Source of the DNA: Chalara sp. BL73
Lineage: Eukaryota; Ascomycota; Leotiomycetes; Helotiales
NCBI GenBank assembly: GCA_918026815.1
Contig: CAKJVC010000086.1
Location: 186,001 to 250,000, forward strand
Direction: 5' to 3'
DNA length: 64,000 nt
Shown here: positions 21,844-35,099 of the stretch, piece by piece
How the letters are laid out: each line of letters begins with the position of its first letter
How positions within the stretch are numbered: position 1 is the stretch's first letter
Made by a program: the position numbers and the translations under genes
The notes under the pieces: generated by a model
Database searches by the model: none
The model's input: the letters and a program-made list of their open reading frames with translations, nothing else
Told to the model about the DNA's origin: nothing

Positions 21844-22140
21844 CTAGTCCATAATATCACTACGGTCATGAAATCCTCCTGCTGCCGCATTAACCTTGTT
21901 TGCCGCCTCATTAGCAATTTTGAATTCCTCGAGGAGGGTACCAATATCTTCGAGTCCTGCAGATATCCTAATTTGTGTAGGCTTCAAGCCGTACCCTGCC
22001 GCCCAGTCTAATCTGCTCGCATATGCGCACGTTGTGTATGCAAAAGCTAGAGTGAAAGGAGCCCCGAGATGAGGACCTTTATGCACGTTCAGATTGTCAT
22101 AGAAAGCAATTGTCGCTGGCTGATCTTCAAATTCGGGCAC
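21844..22140 (-). pseudogene. 3' fragment of a Cys/Met-metabolism PLP-dependent enzyme gene
   Basis: The 98 codons match the C-terminal end of cystathionine gamma-synthase / beta-lyase type enzymes: FYDNLNVHKGPHLGAPFTLA, a DWAAGYGLKPTQIRISAGLED block (the substrate-arginine region) and a final amphipathic helix. The PLP lysine and the whole N-terminal two-thirds are absent upstream, where the sequence turns non-coding near 22,140. It is a truncated relic and cannot be functional alone. Confidence 0.7.
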
Positions 22141-23359
22141 GTGATCCTTTTTTATATCCCCTCACTTGTTTTTGATCCGGGAAGAGAATAATAGCTGGCG
22201 CTTTCTACCACAACCAATCAGAACGGTAGTGAGCCGAGGTCGTGGGCTCGCAGCAGGCAGGTGTAGCATCATCCGCGTTGTAGACTCCACTATTCCGTGT
22301 GAGAAGTAACAGTCCCGAAGATTCCAGGCTACTTCGTGAGGGTCTCAAAAAAGTGGCTGAAGAAGGCGCTTACAATAACGTGGAAGTATTGTGCCACGAG
22401 ATTAGGGGTTTTCAGCGTCATTTATAATAGTACCGATTTAACCCCTATGCCATCTAGTGGTACCTCTTGACCGGCAAGCTTCACCACAAAGATATTACCT
22501 ACATCCTTAAGGTTAAGCGTAAACCATATCAGACGCATACCTAGGCGGCCAATCTTCCCGAAGATAAGGTTCCGGAACCTCATCTTCTCCCCAAAGGAAT
22601 CTGGGTTGAACGATAGAAGGGTTGGAGATCTTCTCCTTGTTCTTGAATTCCTCTGCAGCATTCAAACAATTTAACCTCGCTGTCGCCTGAGGTCTAAAAA
22701 CCTCGCTGCCGCTCAAACAATCTCTCCATCGAGCAACGCTCACTATCTCACATCCCCGCTGCTACGCACGGGGGCCGCTTTGCTCACGCCAACAGTACTC
22801 TCACTTGGCTTAGAATTCAATCCTCTCTTATATCCACGACAACCCCGTCGGTTTCCAATATTTAAATTCTATGATGCTAACCATCACATCATACCCCGCT
22901 CAGATCGCTGAGCCGCAACGGTAAAAGTATATCTTCATTCTTTCGGTCGGCTGACCTAACTGATTGGTAGATTTAGTACGCTGCCCAGCGGTCCAGTACC
23001 CACTCGGGAGAGTATCTCTTGTCCTTCGGGCGTTGTTTCCGCTTGGCTGAACTTGAACTTAGTGGGGACTGCACACGGGAAAAATTACTGAAGGAGATCA
23101 ATGGGCGGTGAAACCACCGAGAGTGGCTTGAGCAACTAGAGCGCCGAGCGCCACAGCTTCTCGCTAAACGCGGGGTTTCCTCCGCTAAAATCCACCAGGC
23201 GCAAATGCTCTGACATGAAACCTACTAGATGGACGAGGAAAGCGTACTATTAGATTTAATCTCTATCCATAAAAAGAAAATCGACATGTTATCAAACAGA
23301 ATTTTCCCCCTATATAGCCCAGTCAGCTCTTTTATTGACCTTCCCAATGCAATTTCTCC
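22141..23359. other. Degraded intergenic region
   Basis: Two overlapping minus-strand open frames (22422-22743) show no recognisable family and may be further relic sequence. No promoter or repeat stands out. The right end should include the 3' flank of the catalase-peroxidase gene. Confidence 0.35.
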
Positions 23360-26047
<2,688 letters not shown>

Positions 26048-27851
26048 GGCGGAGGGAGTGGGCAGTCTGAAAATGTGGCCGCGGAGAGTCGGGCTGCAAT
26101 CGGGGCTGGTGACGAAGGGGAGGGGAACGTCGTGTCTCAACTCCCATGGCCTAGACGCGATCTTTATAATCAACTTCCGCACAGGCTTACAACATCCAGG
26201 CTTTCAGCTGGGAGGAGAAAAATCGTCTCAAATTCATATGTGCATATGGGCGTACGCTACAATTCTGTACGCGGCAGGTATTATTCGAATCTGCATTTCA
26301 TTGGACGCCCGGGACGTCTCAATTATTACCCGACAGCACTGCAGCAAGCATCAAGGGAGCTCTCGGGAAATCTCCACCGCGCAGTCTCATGTGGCCTGCA
26401 GGTACGTTTACCGCAACTTCCTTCTTGGGATCCACTGATTCCACCTCCCTACAGTCAAGAAATAGAAACTACAAGGGAGTGCCTCCAATTTTCGGAGTGA
26501 GATTCATCGTCAAAGGTAACCTTGCGAATTTACATGGGTCCGTGGAGGCTGACTGAGAAAGTTCAAAGTTGGAGTAGGGAAGTTGGGTCTGAAATCTCAA
26601 TCTTGTTTACAATTTTTGTGGAAGCCAAGCTGAGGCCATCTACTGCCACGTGGACGGATAGCACGACAGTCCACATCAAAGCGACACGAAAGATGCCCGT
26701 GATCTGGGGTTTGTATGAGTTAGTAGGAAAGTAGAGACCCAAAATAGCAGTATCAAGCGGCATAGCTATTGAATTCCCCGCAGCTCCAGAACAACCTTGT
26801 ACTCTGCTTCCGACCCCTGAATCAAACAATGGCGGTTGTTGTGTTGGCTCGGTTGGCTAACCGAAGCCTGCAATTCCCACGACTTATTTTGAGTCGTAGT
26901 GGGACCAAGGTGGTCACGACGCCTTGTCGTCTCCCACACAAATATTCATCATGATCTTTATTTCGACGCCTACATCGATTTTGAATTTATTAGAAGAACA
27001 TGGATCTAATGCCAATGTGCTTGGCTTGATTGGTGTGTCGCCCAGTCCGGGCGATGTATCTCTCGGCGACCTTGGCGGTGCTAGGACTCTAGCGTCGGCA
27101 CAGTCCAAACTAGTTCATTATCTGTTCTCTGCTGTGGCTGATCTATCTCCTTCTCTCACACACCCCACAGCAGATAATTTGGAGCACTCACAATTCTTTG
27201 CTTTTGTTTGCTTTTTGTAGACGGCTCGCGCAGTATACACTGGGCTGAATTTGGTATTACTGATAGAGCAAATGCATTGTATTTGATAATGTGGGTGGCG
27301 TTAAAGCATGGCTATTACTAGGATTTTCGGGAGGGGGGCCGGGGCATGAGGTTCGAAATACTGATAGGCGCTGCATGACATTGCTAATTGGCTGACTATT
27401 TGGAACAGAAATATCTCCGCAACAATTCTGTAAAAGTAGCCCCTTTTCCGGCCTCCTTTAGTCGTCTGTTCTGGGTCTTTAATAAGGATTTATTTGTACA
27501 AATAACGCAGATGCTACAGGCACCCCTCGACGTTATCTTATAATTGTTATAGAAAACTCAGAAGCCTCTTCATTGGCTTAAAAACACTACGCTCTACATG
27601 TAGAGCACGTATAATCTGATCGTGGGCCAGATTACACATATCAATATGAAGAAACAAGGCTGACCGAATCTCATACTTATAACCAATCTGGTCGCTGGTA
27701 CACAGGCCCGAGATCGATGTGCATGCCTTGGAATAGAGGCTGCCTGATTCTGTCGATGACGCTAACAATACCCCTAGTAACCGAGGTCCCGCACCAAAAC
27801 CCCACCCTAACCAAAACCGCACACTAATGAATGATCACGCAACAACTTCAA
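26048..27851. other. Intergenic region, no confident gene
   Basis: 1.8 kb. The left part is the catalase-peroxidase promoter. A minus-strand open frame at 26563-26829 has two hydrophobic stretches but no family match or splice support. The stretch 27547-27822 is also open but featureless. Confidence 0.35.
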
Positions 27852-28793
27852 AAATGGCTATCTACAGCAAATCGAGTGCTATTGACAAGGCGATTAGTTC
27901 TATCGAATCAGGGAGGCATAAGAATGCTAACTAGGCAGCAAAAGCCTTTGGAGTAGACCCTACGTCGATCAAGAATAGAACAAGCAAGCGTAGCAGCTCA
28001 TTTGCACCAAAATAGTACTCTTGTTGCTCCTCGTATCGCTGAAGCTCACGAAGGTAGTGTAGCGCTTCTTGGTTCGTAATCTCTGGCCGAGCTTCTACTT
28101 CATTTCCTGAATCTACTTCGTCAATAGTATTATAAGCGTCGACGATTTGCTGCACTAGAGAGTCAAAAGGATCGTCAGCGACTTCGTCAAAAGGTGATAT
28201 AAAAGCTCGTAGATCTCCAACTTCTTCAATAGCTCCGCGAGCCTGCAAATGCTGTAAAGCGTTGCCCAAGCTCTTTACTTGGCTCTGTATTTCTTTCCAT
28301 CAATCTCCTATATCTACAACTATTGTATCAGAGTCGACGCGAGGGAACTGGCCAAAATCCAGCGTTTCAAGTCAAATTTCTGAGCCATCAGCGTTGCAAG
28401 TCAAAAGAGCAGAGATCCTGGCTTTTTCTTGCTTTCTGCCAGGAGCCTTGGACGTTGCCAGCCCACGCTTAGGGTAAGTTTTCCAGTAATAGGCGCCCCT
28501 GAGGAATAATCACACGATTTCGACGAAAAGGCATCTTAATGCAAGTTAAGAAAGAGTGAAAAGAAGTCAAAATACAGTACTCGAAAGTCCCTATTTGTAC
28601 AAATACTTGCTAATCCCGAATTAGGTACTTGGCCCACCGCAGTTTTATATCGGAACCCACCCAAATTTCTTGTACTTCATTCCGATCCCGAAATAAACAG
28701 GATTCCGATATTTACAGCCAAAAATCGAGCGTTCCAGGCCATCCTTCCGGAGGTTTCCGATATAAAGAGTTCCGATATAACCAGGTTTGACTG
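27852..28793. mobile_element. Rearranged remnant of a pogo/Fot1-like DNA transposon
   Basis: The right end at 28793 reads, on the minus strand, CAGTCAAACCTGG followed by TATATCGGAA repeats, and is flanked by TA (28794-28795). This is the form of Tc1/mariner-pogo termini. On the plus strand, 27869-28005 code a helix-turn-helix-like start (AIDKAISSIESG...AAKAFGVDPTSIKNR) with one in-frame stop. On the minus strand, 28005-28230 code a C-terminal-like tail (ITNQEALHYLRELQRYEEQQ). Head and tail face opposite ways and the DDE core is missing, so the copy is internally deleted and inverted. No left terminus was found. Confidence 0.6.
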
Positions 28794-28885
28794 TAGACCG
28801 AAATAGCTAACCACCCAGATGCCGGCAACTGCATGCGGTGGTAGAGGGGTTGTGCTGGATTGAAAATAGGCTGGAATAGATCGCA

Positions 28886-29672
28886 TTAGTCGTACGAATG
28901 CAATGGTGATGGTCGTAACTTGGCAAGCTCCCGTCGGTAAACTGGACACCCCGGGTCAGTAGCCTTGTGGGCACCCTTTCCACCGCATGGTGCGCACTTA
29001 AAGGTCAGAGCCGGCGCTCGGCAACGGTAGTGTAAGTGGCCGTAAAGGTGGCAGCGATAGCATCGTGCAGGTTGACGGCCGAGAGCAAACGGGCGAGTGT
29101 ATGCGCACTCCCCGTTTGCTATAGTAACCGTCATCTTTGCCAAAAGCTTATCAACCTCCTCCCTCGTGTCCAAATATACAACCATCGAGCGATACTCCTT
29201 GTCAATCGACACATTCCCAAGCCATCGCATCTTATGAACCTTGACCCCATTTAGCTGACCGAAAACCGAACAACCCATCTCATCTACCGCTGCTCCATGA
29301 TATGCTCTGTCAACCCTCATTGGATACCACTGTTCTCCGTACAGCGTTCCCCTATCAAAGTGTGTCCTAACCCAAGTGTCATCCTTCCGTACGTTGTCGA
29401 CGTCCTTACCGTGGAAAAGAAGCCGGTACCGGCCATTCCCCTTAGAATTGACTCCTAAGCACGTTATGTCCCTCTCCTTTAGAGCCTCATTCACACGTCT
29501 GCGCACGGCACCTGCGTTTCCCTCCTTGATCTCCGGGATCGTCACTCGACTGAGGTCGAGTCCAATCCCCGGGATCTGACCTGGGGCTATCGATGGCGGT
29601 GGAGATGATGGAGGTGATGGCGGGGGTGGAGAGCCTATAGGGGGAGATGTACTGTATTGACTCGTGGGAGAT
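28886..29672 (-). pseudogene. LINE (Tad1-like) ORF1 fragment with zinc knuckle
   Basis: An open frame of about 260 codons starts with a Pro/Ser-rich run, continues with an RNA-binding-like region and ends in a CCHC zinc knuckle (CYRCHLYGHLHYRC, CX2CX4HX4C) plus a second Cys cluster (CAPCGGKGAHKATDPGC). This layout is ORF1 (gag-like) of fungal non-LTR retrotransposons of the Tad1 group. No ORF2 follows. About 90 bases beyond its stop lies the terminus of the pogo-like element. On the other side it abuts the ankyrin relic. It is therefore a truncated copy. Confidence 0.7.
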
Positions 29673-29699
29673 GTTCATTTCGTATAGTCTGTTCGAGAC

Positions 29700-30740
29700 T
29701 TCTTACTGGGCAAATACGAGGGCCAGTGGTCTGGGAGTTCCGGCAACTTCGTGGGTCATGGCCACGAAATTTTGAGGAATTGCTGCTTGGCTCAGCTGAA
29801 CGCTTCAATCAACAAATACGTCGATATACCGGACCCTCTACCGCAGGCTTCCAAGGCAGCACAGTTGCGAAAGCAAATTAGCTGTAAGTTTCCATTCCTC
29901 GAATATTCAATTTTAAATGTACTTTGCCACGCCAACGACGCTCAACAGAATGGGATGGAGCAAGGAGATTTTCTTGCCGACTTCCCTTTTCGACAGTGGA
30001 TATTCCTTAACAATACTCTCGAACAGTACGATATTCGGCGATATACAGACTCGGTCAGTTTTATCTATATACTTGCAGAGAAGAATCTAGCCGACCTTAT
30101 TCGAATACATCCTATGAGCAGGTTTTGCTTTGACATTGAGGATGAGCGATATGGGCTGCCAAATTTTGCCGCTCTGGCTACCGGGAGTCATGAAGCAGTC
30201 CAGGCGTTTTTAGAAATCCAGGTCGAAATTCAGCCACAAGAACCTTCGCTTCGCCGTTTATGCAAAGAGTACTCCGAGAATAAAAATAAACACATTGATT
30301 TTAGCTGCAACTTCACTTTCTCGCGGCAAAGAGGTGTTTCCTCTTATGTTGGAGAGAGAAGCAACGAGGTAATACTTTTTTTTCTTTGTGCTTTAGGCAA
30401 GCTCGACATCAAGTCGAAGGATAGGTACAATCAGACGCCGCTGTGGTGGGCTGCACGAAGTGGATACGAGGCTGTGGTCAAGCTGCTGCTCGAGAAAGGC
30501 GCTAAAGTCGAGTCCAAAGACAACCATGGCCAGACACCGCTGTGGTGGGCTGCAGAAAATGGGCACGAAGCTATAGTCAAGCTGCTGCTCGAGAAAGGCG
30601 CTGAAGTCGAGTCCAAAGACAACTGTGGCCGGACGCCGCTGTGGTGGGCTGCACGAAACAATACAGCGCATATGGAGAGCAAAGTAATCGATATTCAGCG
30701 CCAAGATGTCGGCTTGGATCTTTTCCTTCTGGAGAGATGA
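29700..30740 (+). pseudogene. 3' part of a NACHT-ankyrin gene, truncated on both sides
   Basis: The open frame 29751-30740 matches the linker and ankyrin end of fungal NACHT-ANK proteins. The helical linker (KFPFLEYSILNVLCHANDAQ, DFPFRQWIFLNN, RRYT...YILAEKNLADLI, RYG..NFAALATGSHEAVQ) leads into three near-identical 33-residue ankyrin repeats (TPLWWAA..G.EA.VKLLLEKGA.VESKDN) at about 30,420-30,660. There the homology stops abruptly. The NACHT NTPase is missing upstream, where LINE sequence begins. The intact family acts in non-self recognition and programmed cell death in fungi. This copy cannot. Confidence 0.7.
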
Positions 30741-30999
30741 GATGAAAGGCACGGCAAAAATGGCGAAGCGTGCTGTTGCTTTTTTGACGAGGCGCAAAGG
30801 AGCCTCTGGATCCAGTGGAAGGTAACGTCAGAGCAAGCCTCATTTTCGCAATACCGAGGCTTGAATATTTTTGTGATGGCGTAAGTTGGAGTCATTTCTC
30901 GCGGCCCTCGCTTTGAGGCTGGAGTTTGTGCCCGCATCGTGCTTCTTCCTTCCCGACGATGGGGAGCGAACATGGAGGCGCTCCATCTCATAACTAGGC

Positions 31000-31880
31000 A
31001 GAAGCGCTTGAAATAACTAGTCAGGGTTATCAAGGTAGTCTCCGACGAAAATGCGTTCTTTGCTGTGCATATTGATTACGGCTCCGGGTTTTCCCATGGC
31101 GGAAAGCTGGCGTTGGGAGATTCGTGCTTGACGGCGTTGTAGGGGTGCAGTACAAAGGGTAGGCTCTGTAGTGAAATATCATCGCTTCCCTACAGCTGGT
31201 CATGCCGATTGAAGCCCTCTGCGATAAGCACATCTACTTTTGTACCTGTCTTGGTGCGTGTTTCATTAATTAGCTGACGTATTTTGTTCGTGACTTCCAA
31301 CATGCCTTCGGCATCATTCCCTTCAACATATACCGACATGATTAGTACTAAGCAGTCAGTAAGACGTAGTACCACCGCTATGATGTCTGGGGATAGAACC
31401 GGAACTTGCTCCATGTTGAGTGATTTGTTGATTCATATCATGCTACGCACCGCCCATCTTTCTTCTCTCCACACCGTTGGTGTTACTTTGACCTAGTTGT
31501 GATGTCCCATAGGCGCTGTTATCAGGGCATCGTCCTGTTTCCATGCCGGTGGTTCCGTATCAATAGTACCGCGAAGTCCTGCAATTCTGCGTCGTTCATC
31601 AAACTGTGTTGTACTGTACTTTGTTTTCTCACATTTAGTAGGAGCACGCGTAGCGTCCTATTCATGATGTGTGGGATAGAGCACTCGACACGTCTTACTC
31701 CAGGACTCGTGTGGACCTTTGTATAGTACGCATTTGGGGATCTCTGCGTAACAGTCGCTATGATGGTGACCTTCTGCGCACACCTTGCGCATACCTGTGC
31801 CTTCCGGCATGAGAAAGCTTTGTGCCCTACTTCTTGACATCTGTAGCATTGCTCGGGTCTGGCTCGTTGTTCAAATATTC
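31000..31880 (-). pseudogene. Decayed Tad1-like LINE: end of ORF1 and start of ORF2
   Basis: Reading leftward, 31657-31872 code tandem zinc knuckles (CYRCQEVGHKAFSC, CARCAEGHHHSDC and a third whose second Cys is Tyr), the end of ORF1. At about 31,660 an ORF2-like start follows (LRVLLLNVRKQ...LQDFAVLLI). It breaks by stops and frameshifts, then resumes at 31190-31414 with endonuclease/exonuclease/phosphatase motifs (SPDIIAVVLRL, VDVLIAEGFNRHDQL, where the family has GDFN). Reverse transcriptase sequence is absent. This family differs from the ORF1 copy at 28,886. Confidence 0.65.
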
Positions 31881-31989
31881 TCGTTAGGAGGGATAGGTTC
31901 CAACCAGAGCTCTTAGCGATCCTGGCTTGGTGTATTGGATAATAGAGACTTGGAAGTTAAAGATATAGCGCTCTACAGAACATGAATTA

Positions 31990-33174
31990 CTATGCAAGCA
32001 CGCCTATCATAGCGCTAAAGTCCTTACACCTCTCCTCCCTAGCTCCGGCCTTAGCAGTCTGGTCTGCCTCTGTATTCCAAGCTCGCGGGATCTTCCAAAA
32101 GCAGACTTCCATTCCACGTTCTTGATAGCCAATTACCTCACCAAGCAGTTCTTCCCACAGGTCCCGGTTCTTGACTGCCGTCCGGCCACTCGTAACCCAG
32201 CCCTTCCGCCCCCAGGTCTGCACCCACTCTGTGGCTCCTTTGGTCACGTATTCCGAGTCCGTAGCAATCACTAATCTCCTCCAGCCCTCACCAAACCATG
32301 CTCGGAATTGGAGGACCGCGATCACTGCCCGAAGCTCGGCCCGGTTGCTTGTCTGAGGGTGAGACTCGCCGGAGGGGCCACAGTCTTCGAGTCGGCCTGA
32401 GACTCTTCCTATCTCCGGCGCATTGGGCTCTGGTTCGCGAAAGACAAATCCCCAACCTGCTGCTGGGTTGGGCTGGCCGTTGTTTAGACACGCGCCGTCG
32501 GTGTAGATAAGAAAGGTGCCGGCGTCGGATCGGTGGGTGAAGCGGGGAAACTGACGATCCCGCTGCCGCCGTAGTAGGAAGAGCTGCTGTGGTGTAGTCG
32601 TGGGGCTTGGAGGAGTGAAGGAATGGATGTTAGGGACAATTAACGTGCCATTGTCTCTATATTGGAGCTCGGCGCGAGTCATAGACTCTCTTTGGGTGCC
32701 TAATCCTTCGCTATCATCGTTTCCCACGGCTGCGAGTCTGGTTGCCTCGATCTTGCCATCCTTCCGGTCAGGTATAATAGCCTCCTCAAGTATAACCATA
32801 AAAGCAACCTTCCCTGGCGTTTCAATCGGATCGATATGGAAGCCTGCGTCTGCCCAGCTCGGCTTATCAAATGCACAGCGGTTGATATCTGCCTTTAGGC
32901 TCTTCCCTCTTAGCATTTCAAGCACTGCCTGAACATGTGCAATATGCTCCTCTTGAACACGGTCAAAGACAAGAATATCATTATAGTGCCCCAGGAGAAA
33001 GGAGTTTTTAAGGTGAGACGACTCCGCTAATGCCCTGGTAACAACTTCTGGATCGGCGAGAACATTGATGCGAGTAAAGAGGGTTGCTGTCTGGAGGTTC
33101 TTCGCTGCGACCTGTGGTTTAGGGTAAAAGACAGAGACTGGTGAGGGGACTTGAATAGCGCCCTGGCTTGCCAT
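31990..33174 (-). CDS. RNase HI-domain protein with a reverse-transcriptase-like N-terminal segment
   Basis: An intact 394-residue open frame starting at the ATG 33172-33174. The C-terminal half is a type-1 ribonuclease H with all four acidic residues: IYTDGAC, NRAELRA, ATDSEYV and NTEADQTAKAG. RNase HI cleaves the RNA strand of RNA:DNA hybrids. Residues about 57-110 (GHYNDILVF...EEHIAHVQAVLE) line up with the RT palm segment of the Gypsy element in this same window (AYLDDILIYS...HEAHVKQVID), including the L.ADI..C.F end. The second catalytic Asp is kept but the YxDD box reads YND. It is probably a domesticated or captured retroelement piece fused to RNase HI. It may belong to an existing fungal family I cannot check. 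Confidence 0.75.
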   Translation of the reverse strand: MASQGAIQVPSPVSVFYPKPQVAAKNLQTATLFTRINVLADPEVVTRALAESSHLKNSFLLGHYNDILVFDRVQEEHIAHVQAVLEMLRGKSLKADINRCAFDKPSWADAGFHIDPIETPGKVAFMVILEEAIIPDRKDGKIEATRLAAVGNDDSEGLGTQRESMTRAELQYRDNGTLIVPNIHSFTPPSPTTTPQQLFLLRRQRDRQFPRFTHRSDAGTFLIYTDGACLNNGQPNPAAGWGFVFREPEPNAPEIGRVSGRLEDCGPSGESHPQTSNRAELRAVIAVLQFRAWFGEGWRRLVIATDSEYVTKGATEWVQTWGRKGWVTSGRTAVKNRDLWEELLGEVIGYQERGMEVCFWKIPRAWNTEADQTAKAGAREERCKDFSAMIGVLA

Positions 33175-33684
33175 TCTCTGTATAGTATTAGCTTACTCTT
33201 TCACCTAGCTCCCCGGCTGGGTTGCCGCCAGCCTCGTGACGCGGATGCTCTGGTTCTCGTACCTTGAGGTGTTGAGGTATTCCCGTGGGAGGAAGTTGAT
33301 AGGATGGCGCTGTGGGTGTTGGAGATGACGAAGAGTGGCACGGCTTGGACGTTCGCCCAGCTGGTGATACGGATACGCCTGGTGTACACATACGCCTGGG
33401 GAGTGGGAGGAGTAGCAATAGGCTTACCTTATGGGGTAGATTTAACCTGGACCGTGCACTCCCGCACCCTGACAGTACGCGTAGTATGCAATTATAGACT
33501 TGAAATACGCTGAATCTATTGCTATAAACCTATAAGCTGTGACTCAGGCATGCCAGTGAATTTGCAACTGTAAACAAGCTGTAGATGAACTACGACCAAA
33601 TGTAAGGAGCTGCAAACAAATATATTTATCTAAGGAATAAGTTAACCGATATCCCGCATAAAATCTCGCCCCGCATCTGTCAGG
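33175..33684. other. Flank between the RNase HI gene and the MULE
   Basis: No gene was seen. The 11 bases 33674-33684 (CATCTGTCAGG) are the left copy of the MULE target-site duplication. Confidence 0.5.
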
Positions 33685-33804
33685 GGTAGCAATACACTGA
33701 CACCATGGTGTCAGTTTAGAGCTGACGTAAGCACGACACCACACCACCAAAATGATCTCGCGTCGCGTTCTACACCTATTTGCACTGTAATTTTACCTGC
33801 AATT
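33685..33804 (+). repeat. Left terminal inverted repeat of the MULE
   Basis: Begins GGTAGCAATACACTG and includes the perfect 18-bp palindrome CTGACACCATGGTGTCAG. It is the reverse complement of 38252-38371. The match stops at 33804, after CTGCAATT. Confidence 0.93.
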
Positions 33805-34317
33805 AATGCACGCTAGACTTAATTGCATCGTAATAATGAATTTATAGAATGTATCGCTCAGAATCTCGTGTATGCTCTTCCTCAATTCTAGCCTATATTT
33901 CTTTACGCTTATTTTCCGTGTGCTTGTTGCTGTTTTTTACAAACTCCGATTCTAGCTTACTATACTCGTCTTCTTCCTTTTTTGCTTCATTATCTAGCTA
34001 TACTATAATCTCTTCATTTGTCCAATTAGCTTGATTTGCTATAATATTACTTATAAGGTCACGTCGTTCTCTAAGCATGTAAAATAGCTGTTCTTTTAAG
34101 ACTTTTGGTCGCGGAGTAGTCTATTTCCGGGCTTTGCGGTATTCTGTTGGTCGTACAGTAGAGTGCTGAGCTAGCCAGGCTGCTTTCTCAGCTAAATAGG
34201 CTTGCATTAAAACTTTTGGCCTGTCTGGGGATAGCTGTTTAAGCACAGTAGACACTGTAAGCGCTGCAAGTACAGGAGACGCTACAGTTATAGTAGACTC
34301 TATAGGCTCTGTAAGTA

Positions 34318-35079
34318 CAATCACTTTACTTAGGTGTTCGCTACGTGACTAGAACATTTCACTATTTTGTATACGTATAACTTTTTATATAAATGTGCTA
34401 TTTATGTTTGGTTTAAAAATAAAATAATAATTACTAAATTTAACTAAAAAATAATAATAATATTTTTAATTAATAGTATATTATTGCTTTTTATATTAGC
34501 TCAAAAATATTGCTACATTTAGTGATTTTTCGATTAAAATTACTTATAAATTATTTAATATAAAACATTAAAAAAAATTATATATTTTTTTCTAAATAAA
34601 TTTTAATTTAAATACTAAAATTTGTATTATTCAAATTTCTAATTTTAAAGTTATTAAACTTTAAAAACTATGAAATTTCAAAATTTTCGCTTATTTTTGC
34701 TTATTTTCTCAAAAGTCTTGTAATTAAAATATATATTACTTAACAATATTTTATGTTTATTGAACAATTTTTAAAATAATTTTTAAAAAATGCTTAAATA
34801 TTAATATATTTTAAATTTCAATATTTTTATTAAAATATTTAAAAATAGCATAGTTTTAAAAACAAGTTAAAATTAATACAAGTTTCTTAATAATTATATA
34901 ACTTAATATCAATAATAGTAGTAATTATACTTTACAAACCAATAAAAAATTAATTAAAGATTAAATATCTTTTATTTAAAGAAAAAACGAATAAATTTGC
35001 TTAATATTTAGCAAAGTTATAATAAAAAGAAAAAGTAGTCCTAAAATGTCAAGTGGCGAAGACTTAAGCGAGGTGATTG
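34318..35079. mobile_element. AT-rich TA-flanked (mariner-type) element nested in the MULE
   Basis: 762 bp begin CAATCAC and end GTGATTG between TA dinucleotides (34316-34317 and 35080-35081). The first 35 bases and the inverse of the last 35 match at about 28 positions, and most mismatches are transitions. The interior (about 34,340-35,040) is extremely A+T rich with no coding sense, as RIP leaves. It splits the repetitive C-terminal coding region of the MULE transposase, which continues on both sides. Non-autonomous. Confidence 0.75.
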
Positions 35080-35099
35080 TACAGGGAACGCTACAGTTA

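Noticed and set aside
26563..26829. Minus-strand frame with hydrophobic segments, possible membrane protein
   Set aside because: No start context, splice support or recognisable family; composition alone is not enough.
31990..33174. RNase H as the tail of the neighbouring LINE
   Set aside because: It has its own ATG, lies upstream of the LINE ORF1 end on the same strand, and is intact while the LINE is decayed.
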